Source: Streptomyces ortus
Lineage (GTDB): Bacteria > Actinomycetota > Actinomycetes > Streptomycetales > Streptomycetaceae
Reading direction: 5' to 3'
DNA: 64,000 bases
Assembly (NCBI RefSeq): GCF_026341275.1
Contig: NZ_JAIFZO010000002.1
Location: forward strand, 2,023,264 to 2,087,263
The position numbers and the translations under genes are program-made. Positions 38,695 through 45,740 of this stretch are shown piece by piece. The notes below the pieces were generated by a model that searched no databases, was not told where the DNA came from, and worked only from the letters and a program-made list of their open reading frames with translations. The first letter of the stretch is position 1. Each line of letters begins with the position of its first letter.

Positions 38695-38794
38695 GGGGGC
38701 GCGGGGAACGGCGCGATCTTCTGTCCTCGCGCTGAGGGGCGCGATCTTCTGTCCTCGCGCTGAGGGGCGCGATCCTTCGTCCTCGCGCTGAGGT
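38695..38794. repeat. Family B copy fused to a 28-bp tandem triplet
   Basis: An inverted family-B core (38695-38714) runs into three units starting at 38711, 38739 and 38767, each GCGCGATC(T/C)TTC..., exactly 28 bp apart and nearly identical. The array fills the murR-murQ gap. Copy number may vary between strains. Confidence 0.85.
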
Positions 38795-38815
38795 GCGCGG
38801 GCCCACGGGCTCGCC

Positions 38816-39733
38816 CTAACGCGGCGTACTCCGGTGCCGGTGCGCCAACGCCTCGTACGACGCGGACAGCGCCGGCGCCGCCGTCTCGTACGTCCGTTGC
38901 GCGACCCCGATGAACAGGCAGTCCACCACCAGCAGCTGGCTCGTCCGCGACGACATCGCCGCCGGGCGCAACTCGCTCTCCCGGGCCGTGGACGTGGTCA
39001 GGATGTGATCCGCGTACTGCGTCACCGGCCCGTCCGGCCGTCCCGTGATCGCGATCGTCGTGGCCCCGTGCTCGAACGCGACCCGCAACGGCTCGATGAC
39101 GTCGCCGGTGGCCCCCGAGTGCGTGATCGCGATCGCCACGTCCTTGGCCCGCAGCTGCACGGCGTTGGTCACGGCGAGATGCGGGTCGTTGTGGGCGTGG
39201 GCTATGAGCCCGATGCGCAGCAGCTTCTGGGTGAGGTCCTGGGCGACGAGCCCGGACGCCCCGACGCCGTACACGTCGGTACGGCGGGCCGCCGCGAGCG
39301 CGCCCACCGCCGCGCCCAGCTGCACCGTGTCCAGCGCCGCCGCGGTGTCGGCGAGCGTCTGCTGCTCGTCGTACGCGAGCTTGGCGACGACGTCCGCGAT
39401 CGGGTCGTCGACCGCGATGTCGGCCGTCACGGCGGGGGCGCGGCCGGACTGCTGCTGGGCGGCGAGACCGGCGAGGGCGAGGCGCAGGTCGCGGTAGCCG
39501 GGGTAGCCGAGGAGGCGGGCCGTGCGGACGACCGTCGCCTCGCTGGTGCCGGTCAGTTCCGCGAGGCCGGTGACCGTGAGGGCCGCGCAGCCCGCGGGGT
39601 CGTGGGCCACGGCCTCCGCCACCCGCTGCATGGAGCGGGTCATCGAGGGGGCGAGGGTGCGGACCTTTGCGGCGAGGGCTGCGGGGGGTGGCGGGGGATC
39701 GCCCGCGAAAATTTCCTTCACTTCTTGGGTCAC
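38816..39733 (-). CDS. murR: MurR/RpiR-family transcriptional regulator
   Basis: A 305-residue HTH_6-SIS regulator. The N-terminal helix-turn-helix is AALTVTGLAELTGTSEATVVRTARLLGY (~55-80). The sugar-phosphate-binding SIS domain follows with DVYGVGASGLVAQDLTQKLLRIG and AIAITHSGATGDVIEPL. Placement upstream of murQ implies control of MurNAc use; the effector is probably MurNAc-6-phosphate. The GTG at 39733 lies inside a candidate operator. murR is assigned by position and family, not by test. Confidence 0.8.
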   Translation of the reverse strand: MTQEVKEIFAGDPPPPPAALAAKVRTLAPSMTRSMQRVAEAVAHDPAGCAALTVTGLAELTGTSEATVVRTARLLGYPGYRDLRLALAGLAAQQQSGRAPAVTADIAVDDPIADVVAKLAYDEQQTLADTAAALDTVQLGAAVGALAAARRTDVYGVGASGLVAQDLTQKLLRIGLIAHAHNDPHLAVTNAVQLRAKDVAIAITHSGATGDVIEPLRVAFEHGATTIAITGRPDGPVTQYADHILTTSTARESELRPAAMSSRTSQLLVVDCLFIGVAQRTYETAAPALSASYEALAHRHRSTPR

Positions 39734-39750
39734 CCATGAAAGATATTTTC
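39707..39750. promoter_or_regulatory. Inverted-repeat operator overlapping the murR start
   Basis: GAAAATTTCCTTCA (39707-39720) and TGAAAGATATTTTC (39737-39750) are inverted copies matching 12 of 14 bases, centres 30 bp apart (about three helical turns). The A/T-rich GAAAATNTC half-sites are typical of RpiR-family operators. The pair brackets the murR start codon, which suggests autoregulation. Confidence 0.7.
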
Positions 39751-39802
39751 GGGTGGGAGGAGGGTCAAGAGGGTCGTCGGGGCGCTGGCGCACAATGGAT
39801 GT

Positions 39803-40192
39803 ATGGAATCCTCCGTCGCGCCTCTCGAACAGGCTCTGCACGCCGCTCGCGCCCTGGTGATCGCCGATCTCGTGGCGGGGGAGGTCGCGGAGGCCGATGT
39901 CGTGTCGATGGTCGAGGAGTCCGTCGTGCAGCGGCGGTGGTGGGTGGAGCAGTGGCCCGAGGGCGTCGCGTACGTGGCCGGGCTGGTCGCCCAGGACGTA
40001 CAGGACGCGTTGCTGGAGACGTACGGGCGCTGGCCGCTGTGTCCCGTCTGCGGTGACGGCGATCCGCATGCCCTGGAGATCGAGCCGGAACTGGGGCCCG
40101 ACCCGCACTGGGTGTGCCACAAGGCCGGTGTGAGCGTCGCTCCGGTGGGCGCACTCGGACCCGCCCTCGGGAGCGGAGCGACCTCTTCGTGA
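39803..40192 (+). CDS. Conserved hypothetical protein with C-terminal zinc-ribbon-like motif
   Basis: 129 residues. The helical N-terminus (LEQALHAARALVIADLVAGE) leads to a compact region CPVCGDGDPHALEIEP with VCHKAG, where three Cys and a His could bind zinc. No function is known. Its stop overlaps the next start by 4 bp (GTGA), so the two are translationally coupled. Divergent from murR. Confidence 0.75.
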   Translation: MESSVAPLEQALHAARALVIADLVAGEVAEADVVSMVEESVVQRRWWVEQWPEGVAYVAGLVAQDVQDALLETYGRWPLCPVCGDGDPHALEIEPELGPDPHWVCHKAGVSVAPVGALGPALGSGATSS

Positions 40193-40479
40193 CCGTCTAC
40201 ATCGATCCGCCCGACTGGCCCGGGCACGGGCGCATGTGGTCCCACCTCGTGAGCGATGTGTCCTTCGACGAGCTGCACGCGTTCGCGCGGCGGCTGGGCG
40301 TGCCCGCCCGCGCCTTCGAGCGCGACCACTACGACATCCCCTCGCACCGGTACGAGGACGCCGTACGGGAGGGCGCGGTGCGGGTGCGCAGCCGCGAGGT
40401 CGTACGCGTCCTGCACGCGTCCGGGCTGCGCAGGCCCAAGGGGCGGCCGGAAGCCCGGGGGCCGGGCTCAGCCGCGTAA
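40189..40479 (+). CDS. DUF4031 protein
   Basis: A 96-residue protein of the DUF4031 family: VYIDPPDWPGHGRMWSHLVSD, then DELHAFARRLGVPARAFERDHYDIP and REVVRVLHASGLR. His/Asp/Arg conservation hints at an enzyme or nucleic-acid role, but none is established. GTG start within the 4-bp overlap with the upstream gene, hence co-expressed. Confidence 0.82.
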   Translation: MTVYIDPPDWPGHGRMWSHLVSDVSFDELHAFARRLGVPARAFERDHYDIPSHRYEDAVREGAVRVRSREVVRVLHASGLRRPKGRPEARGPGSAA

Positions 40480-40519
40480 CCCAGCTGCGTGGTTCAGCCG
40501 CGTAACTCGGCTGCGTGGT

Positions 40520-41599
40520 TCAGCCGCGTAGCTCGTACACGTACTGCTCGCCGACGTCGTCCACCGTGCCCACCCGGGTGAAGCCCGCGCGGGAGATGAC
40601 GCCCTGGGAGGGGGCGTTGGTGAGGTCGACCGTCGCGAGCAGGTAGGAGACGTCCTCGCGGGCCAGCGCCCGGGCGGACATGGCCCGCAGGGCCTCGGTG
40701 GCGTAACCGTTGCCGCGGGCCGATACGGCCAGGTCGTAGCCGACCTCGGCGCGGCCCTCGTCGTCCGGGGCGCCGTGGAAACCCATGCCGCCGACCGCGC
40801 GGCCGTCCTCGCGCCGCACGAGGACGAACAGCCCCCACTCGGGCCGGTGCACCCCGGCCTCGTACGCCTTGACGACCATGCCCGCGGCGTCGCGCGTGCC
40901 CTGGTAGGGGCCGCCCTCGATCCACTCGAAGCCCCCGGTGCCGCCCGCGCTCAGGTCGGCGGCGGCGGCGGGGGTGACGCCCTGGAGGGTGAGGCGCTCG
41001 GTCGGCAGGACGAGGTTGTTGTTCCACTGCCAGCTCGTGACGGGCGGGCGGCCGGGCAGTTCGCCGCGGCCCGTCGCCCACAGGAGGGTCCGCCAGTGGT
41101 CGGGGCCGGGTTCGGGGCGCACGTGCGGGAAGATCCGGGTCAGCACGTCGGCGCAGAGCGCGGCCGGCGGCTCGTACGCGATGCCCAGGCCCTGCGCCAC
41201 GTCGTGCGTGTGCAGGAGCACCTCGGCGACGCCCATCGCGGCGAAGCCCTCGCGGTTCGCGCTGCGGAAGGGGTACGGGTGGAAGGCCCGCGCCTCCCGT
41301 GGAGTGGTGCGCACGGCTGCCGCGAGGAGGGCGCCGGTCGCCTCGATGACCTGGAGGACGTCCTCGGGGCCCTCGCACTCGTCGAAGGCGATCCGGAAGG
41401 GTACGTAGCGGTCGGCGGGGCGGCCCGCCAGTTGGCCCGCGTACGAGACGAGGTCCGACGCGATGTGCTCCGCCGCCCTGCGGCAACTCCATTCGAGGCG
41501 GCCCGCCTCGACGTCCCAGTCCCGGTCGGTCGCGCCCCGCAGGGCCGCCACCGCACCGGAGACGGCCTCTTCCACCTGGTCCCCACCCATGGCTCGCAT
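40520..41599 (-). CDS. Fusion of a mycothiol-dependent maleylpyruvate isomerase-like domain and a GNAT
   Basis: 359 residues in two parts. Residues ~1-200 are a DinB/MDMPI-like helical bundle (LEWSCRRAAEHIASDLVSYA and VAEVLLHTHDVAQGLG carry the expected metal-ligand histidines). Residues ~200-359 are a GNAT acetyltransferase of the RimJ type (LVLPTERLTLQGVTP, VGYDLAVSARGNGYATEALRAM, NAPSQGVISRAGFTRVG). The fusion suggests thiol-linked modification followed by acetylation, but no substrate is known. The start may be the second Met. Confidence 0.78.
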   Translation of the reverse strand: MRAMGGDQVEEAVSGAVAALRGATDRDWDVEAGRLEWSCRRAAEHIASDLVSYAGQLAGRPADRYVPFRIAFDECEGPEDVLQVIEATGALLAAAVRTTPREARAFHPYPFRSANREGFAAMGVAEVLLHTHDVAQGLGIAYEPPAALCADVLTRIFPHVRPEPGPDHWRTLLWATGRGELPGRPPVTSWQWNNNLVLPTERLTLQGVTPAAAADLSAGGTGGFEWIEGGPYQGTRDAAGMVVKAYEAGVHRPEWGLFVLVRREDGRAVGGMGFHGAPDDEGRAEVGYDLAVSARGNGYATEALRAMSARALAREDVSYLLATVDLTNAPSQGVISRAGFTRVGTVDDVGEQYVYELRG

Positions 41600-41806
41600 G
41601 CCGGTGAGGATAGGTGATCAATGCACGGACCGCCGGGCGATTTCGCCCGCCCGACCGGCCGCCTCTCCGGCCGGCCCGGCCGTTACTCCGGAGGACGCCG
41701 ATCCGCTGCTCGTGCTCAATGAGACCGCCGTCCCCTCCAAGGCCACCCAGAAACCCCGGCTCGCACCCTCATCCGCTACCGCCGACTGGCCAATCGAAAT
41801 GACCTT

Positions 41807-43105
41807 CTAGGCTTGGATTTCCGGAGCGATCTTGGCTCCGTTCTCCCCGTCCTCGATTCTGGGTGTGGCCCGGGTGACTACCCGCGACGACGTCCCGCGC
41901 CGGTACAGGCGCAGGGAGATCGCGGTCAGTACGCCCGCGGCGACGGTCAGGGCCGCTCCCGCCCAGGCGGGGGAGGCGAAGCCGAGGCCCGCGTCGATGG
42001 CGGCGCCGCCGATCCAGGGGCCGCCGGTGTTGCCGAGGTTGAAGGCGGCCGTGGTGGTCGCGGCGGCCAGGGTGGGGGCGGCGGTCGCGACGTTGAACAG
42101 CCGGGCGTTGAGCGCCGGGGCGGTGTAGAAGGCGGAGACGCCGAGGAGGAAGGCGAGGAGGGCCGCCGCGACGGCGTACTGCGCGAGCAGGGCGAGCGCC
42201 ACGAGCAGGACCGTCGAGGCCGCGATCCCGGAGAGCAGCACTCCGAAAAGGTGCGCGTCCGCGATCCGGCCGCCGATCGTCGTCCCGATGAGCGCGCCGA
42301 TCCCGAACAGCGCGAGCACGGCCGGCACCCAGCCCTCGTCGAGCCCGGACACGTCCGTGAGCAGCGGCGCGAGATAGCTGAACGCGCAGAACACCCCGCC
42401 CGCGGAGAACGCGATCAGCGAGATGGTGAGCCAGACCTGCCGGTCGCGGTAGATCCGCAGCTCGTCCCTGAGCCGGGGCTTCCCGTCGGGGAGCGGGATA
42501 CGGGGGATGAGGGTGGCCACGCCGACGAGCGCGACCGCGCTGGCCGCGCCGACCGCCCAGAACGCCGAGCGCCAGCCGAGGCTCTCGCCGAGGAAGGCGC
42601 CCGCCGGGACGCCGAGGACGTTCGCGATCGACAGGCCGCCGATCATCACGGCGAGTGCGCGGGCACGGGCGTTCACCGGGACCATGGCGACGGCGACGGC
42701 CGCGCCGACCGCCCAGAAACCGGCGCAGGCCAGCGCGCTCACCACCCGGGACACGAAGAGCACGGCGTAGTTCGGGGCGAGGGCGCCCGCGATCTGGCCG
42801 AGGCCGAAGACGCTGATGAGCGCGATGAGGGTGGTGCGGCGGGGCAGCCGGAGCGTGGCCACGGCCAGCAGGGGCGCGCCGACGACCATGCCGACCGCGA
42901 AGGCGGATATCAGCAGGCCCGCGCGCGGAATGGACACGTGCATGTCGTCCGCGACCGCGGGCAGCAGCCCGGAGAGCATGAACTCGCTGGTGCCCAGCGC
43001 GAAGACGGAGAGCCCGAGGATGTAGACGGCCAGGGGCATGGACGCGGACCCGGGCTTGGGGGTGGTGGCGGGTGCGGGGGAGCTGGAGCTCGTGGGGACG
43101 GGCAT
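41807..43105 (-). CDS. MFS transporter, DHA1/AraJ-like efflux family
   Basis: A 432-residue permease with about 12 hydrophobic segments. It has VYILGLSVFALGTSEFMLSG at the first helix (typical of DHA1 'sugar efflux'/chloramphenicol-type pumps), motif A-like GMVVGAPLLAVATLRLPRR, and motif C-like GLSIANVLGVPAGAFLGESLGWRSAFW. Substrate unknown. The ATG at 43105 was preferred over an upstream ATG giving 11 more residues. No linked regulator. Confidence 0.85.
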   Translation of the reverse strand: MPVPTSSSSPAPATTPKPGSASMPLAVYILGLSVFALGTSEFMLSGLLPAVADDMHVSIPRAGLLISAFAVGMVVGAPLLAVATLRLPRRTTLIALISVFGLGQIAGALAPNYAVLFVSRVVSALACAGFWAVGAAVAVAMVPVNARARALAVMIGGLSIANVLGVPAGAFLGESLGWRSAFWAVGAASAVALVGVATLIPRIPLPDGKPRLRDELRIYRDRQVWLTISLIAFSAGGVFCAFSYLAPLLTDVSGLDEGWVPAVLALFGIGALIGTTIGGRIADAHLFGVLLSGIAASTVLLVALALLAQYAVAAALLAFLLGVSAFYTAPALNARLFNVATAAPTLAAATTTAAFNLGNTGGPWIGGAAIDAGLGFASPAWAGAALTVAAGVLTAISLRLYRRGTSSRVVTRATPRIEDGENGAKIAPEIQA

Positions 43106-43154
43106 GTCAAGTGCCAACCTCGACGGTGGACAGCCCATTCCACCGGGGTGGTCT

Positions 43155-43862
43155 TCAGGCCGTCAACAGGGTCAGCTCGCTCGTCAGGTTGTGACGGGCC
43201 GGGCCCTCCCACTCCCTTGTGCCGTAAGGGGTGTGGAAGAGACGCGGCAGGTCCAGGAGCTGGCGGAGGATCGCCGCGCGGCCCTCCCGGAAGGCGTCCG
43301 GTGGCACGAAGGCGTACTCCTCGCGGACCGCCGCGGTGTAGGCGGCGTACGCGTCGGCGGGCGAGGCGAGGATCGCCAGGTCGGCGTCGCACAGGACCTG
43401 CCCGTTCGGGTCGTCGGCGGAGGCGGCGTGCGTGACCGTCAGCCGGACGAGGCGGGCGACCTCGGCCGTCGCGTCGGCGGAGAGGCCGGCCTCGGGGAGC
43501 GCGCGCTCGGCGAGCCGGGCCGAACGTTCCTCGTTCTCGGAGCGGTCGGGGAGGTAGACCGCGTCGTGGAACCACGCGGCCAGCCGCACCAGGTCCGGGT
43601 CGTCCGCGGTCTCCTCCAGCACGTCGACGTGGTCCAGCACCGCCGTGAGGTGATCGAGCGTGTGATAGCGGCGCTGGGGTTCCGACCAGCGGGCGAGGAG
43701 ATTGTCGGCGTAGGCCTCCGGCGAGGGGGCGGGGGTGCGGGTGCGGGTGGGGGGTGCGAACTCACGGCTCTGGCTGCGGCTGCGGCTGCGGCTTCGGCTT
43801 CGGCTTCGGCTTCGGTGGAGTGTGTCGGACCAGCGGGTGCGCAGAGCGTCGGGGTCGGCCAT
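43155..43862 (-). CDS. HD-domain predicted metal-dependent phosphohydrolase
   Basis: 235 residues. The HD-like core is RRYHTLDHLTAVLDHVDVLEE, LVRLAAWFHDAVY (HD) and LCDADLAILASPADAY (catalytic D). These match the predicted HD phosphohydrolase family. Residues ~12-26 are an unusual Arg-Ser repeat (RSRSRSRSRSRSQSR) made by a CGGCTG/CGGCTT hexanucleotide run. The second ATG (43862), with GGAG in front, was chosen. Function unknown. Confidence 0.78.
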   Translation of the reverse strand: MADPDALRTRWSDTLHRSRSRSRSRSRSRSQSREFAPPTRTRTPAPSPEAYADNLLARWSEPQRRYHTLDHLTAVLDHVDVLEETADDPDLVRLAAWFHDAVYLPDRSENEERSARLAERALPEAGLSADATAEVARLVRLTVTHAASADDPNGQVLCDADLAILASPADAYAAYTAAVREEYAFVPPDAFREGRAAILRQLLDLPRLFHTPYGTREWEGPARHNLTSELTLLTA

Positions 43863-43991
43863 GCGCTCCATTGTCCGCGGTCCCGGGCTGCGCGTAGGCT
43901 GCGTATTGGACTAGACCTGTATGCAGCCCGTCACCCGAAGCCATCCGACGCCATCCGTAGCCATCCGAAGCCGCCCGAGGGAAGAGGTCCT

Positions 43992-44735
43992 ATGAGCAAG
44001 CGTGCAGTCCTGGAGGTGATCGCCCTCGACGTCGAGGACGCCGTCGCCGCCGAGGCCGGAGGCGCGGACCGGCTGGAACTGGTCACCGACATGGCCGCGG
44101 ACGGGCTCACCCCGCCGGTCGCGACCTTCGCCGGGATCCGGGCCGCCGTCGGCATCTCGTTGCGCGTGATGCTGCGGCTGGCGGACGGTTTCGCGGCCGG
44201 GGACGTACGGGCGCTCGTACGGGCTGCTCGGGAGCTGCGGGCGGCCGGGGCGGACGAGTTCGTGCTCGGGTTCCTCGACGAGAACGGGGAGCCCGATCTG
44301 GCGGCGCTGGAGTCGGTGCTCGCCGAACTGGACGGCTGCGGTTGGACGTTCCACCGGGCGATCGACCGGGCCGCGGACCGGGACGCGCTGCGTAAGCGGC
44401 TTTGCGAGCTTCCCGGGCTCGACACGTATCTCACGGCGGGGGCCGTGGGGGGCGTGGACGAGGGGCTGCCGACGTTGCTCGCGGAGGCGGGGCGGCGGGG
44501 GGAGCCGGGGTATGAGCCGCGGCTCCTTGTGGGGGCGGGCTTCGGCTGGACCATGTGCCGCGGTTGCGGGGGCGGGGTGGACGCCTTCCACATCGGGGTG
44601 CGGCGCGGCCGGAGGGGTGGGCGGGGGCGGTCTCCGCGGCGGCGGTTGCGGAGTGGCGCGGGGCGCTGGACGCGGGTTTTGCCGCTTGAGCGGGGGTCGG
44701 GGGGTGGTTTGCGCCGTTCCCCGCGCCCTTGGTGA
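43992..44735 (+). CDS. cutC: CutC-family protein, probably frameshifted near the 3' end
   Basis: A TIM-barrel CutC family protein (linked to copper homeostasis, role disputed). It begins VLEVIALDVEDAVAAEAGGADRLEL and contains GWTFHRAIDRAAD and GGVDAFHIG. After the last motif (codon ~200) the frame turns Arg/Gly-rich. Reading +1 from the G-run 44595-44598 instead gives GAARPEGWAGAVSAAAVAE and a normal family C-terminus stopping at 44689. One missing G explains this; it may be a real mutation or a sequencing error. The uninterrupted frame runs into the repeat array. Confidence 0.82.
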   Translation: MSKRAVLEVIALDVEDAVAAEAGGADRLELVTDMAADGLTPPVATFAGIRAAVGISLRVMLRLADGFAAGDVRALVRAARELRAAGADEFVLGFLDENGEPDLAALESVLAELDGCGWTFHRAIDRAADRDALRKRLCELPGLDTYLTAGAVGGVDEGLPTLLAEAGRRGEPGYEPRLLVGAGFGWTMCRGCGGGVDAFHIGVRRGRRGGRGRSPRRRLRSGAGRWTRVLPLERGSGGGLRRSPRPW

Positions 44736-44897
44736 GGCAAAGGCAAAAGATTGCGCCGTTCCCCGCGCCCCTGAAGGGCAAAGGCGAAAGGTTGCGCCGT
44801 TCCCCGCGCCCCTGGTGAGGTAAAGGCGAAAGGTTGCGCCGTTCCCCGCGCCCCTGGTGAGGTAAAGGCGAAAGGTTGCGCCGTTCCCCGCGCCCCT
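44711..44897. repeat. Five-copy tandem cluster of repeat family B
   Basis: Cores start at 44711, 44753, 44794, 44836 and 44878, periods 42, 41, 42 and 42 bp. Spacers are near-identical (CTGGTGAGGTAAAGGCGAAAGGTT). This is an imperfect tandem array, not CRISPR, because the spacers are also repeated. It lies in the gap between cutC and a convergent tetR gene. Confidence 0.9.
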
Positions 44898-44948
44898 GGA
44901 GGGCTTGGCCCTGGGGGGCCGGGGTGTCCTGTGGTGGGCAGGAGGGGG

Positions 44949-45602
44949 TCATGTGGTGACCGGGTCTCCTACCTTTCCTCCTGTGGCTTCGCGGACGGCG
45001 CGTGCCAGGCGTTCCGGGCCGTCGGCGAGCTGGGCCGGGTCGACGCCGTCGAGGAGTGCCGCGCCGATCTCCTCGTTGAGGACCCGGACCGCGGCGGAGG
45101 CGGCTGCGGCGTACAGGCGTACCTGGAGGTCGGAGGCCGGCAGGCCCAGCCGCTTCGCGATGATCCCCGCCATCTCGCGCTCGACCTGGTCGCAGGCCAT
45201 CAGCCAGGCCGTACGCAGCGCGGGCTCCGTGTCGGCCAGCCGGATCATCCGCATCGCCAGCGCGTTGTCGGCCTGTTCGACGGCGCTGGCCTCGCGACCG
45301 AACCGGATCGCCTCCGTGCTGAGGCGCTCTTCGAGCGAGAGTTCGGCGGGCCAGTCGCGCAGTGTGCCCATCTCCCATTCCACGCCCTGCATGATGATGG
45401 GCTCGGCGCAGCTCTCCTTGCTGCGGAAGTGACGCCAGATGGTGCGGGTGGACAGGCCTACCGCCTCGGCGATCTGGTCACCGCTCGTGGCGTCCACTCC
45501 CTGTTTCCAGAACAGCCGCGACGCCTCCCGGGAGATCTCCAGACGCAGCCGGTGGCGCCGCTGCTCACTCATGCCGCTCCTGCCGCGTTTGGCGGTCTCC
45601 AC
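44949..45602 (-). CDS. TetR-family transcriptional regulator
   Basis: A 217-residue TetR regulator. The HTH is AEAVGLSTRTIWRHFRSKESCAE (~45-65), preceded by SREASRLFWKQGVDATSGDQI. The ligand domain follows with no recognised specificity. The first ten codons are basic, and an internal Met (SEQRRHRL) could be the true start. A perfect 7-bp inverted repeat upstream (45667-45689) is the likely autoregulatory operator. The neighbouring helicase gene is co-directional with its stop 138 bp upstream. Confidence 0.85.
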   Translation of the reverse strand: METAKRGRSGMSEQRRHRLRLEISREASRLFWKQGVDATSGDQIAEAVGLSTRTIWRHFRSKESCAEPIIMQGVEWEMGTLRDWPAELSLEERLSTEAIRFGREASAVEQADNALAMRMIRLADTEPALRTAWLMACDQVEREMAGIIAKRLGLPASDLQVRLYAAAASAAVRVLNEEIGAALLDGVDPAQLADGPERLARAVREATGGKVGDPVTT

Positions 45603-45666
45603 GCGGTCACCTCCGCTCGGGCCGTGCCGGCGGATCTACGGCAGATCTACGGCAGGGCAAGGGCCA

Positions 45667-45689
45667 TCTCAGTGACATATTGACACTGA
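45667..45689. promoter_or_regulatory. Candidate TetR operator
   Basis: CTCAGTG (45667-45673) and CACTGAG (45683-45689) are exact inverted arms around ACATATTGA, 65 bp upstream of the TetR gene start. Size and spacing suit a TetR dimer. Confidence 0.65.
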
Positions 45690-45740
45690 GTGACGCCTGC
45701 GGGCGAGTGTGGCGCTGACCGCCGAGGGGCCGGCAACGCC

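Noticed and set aside
41600..41810. Small plus-strand open frame ending at 41810
   Set aside because: It has no ribosome site or recognised sequence, and overlaps the MDMPI-GNAT start and the MFS stop.
44711..44897. Possible CRISPR array
   Set aside because: Spacers are as conserved as the repeats, the unit count is low, and no cas gene is nearby.
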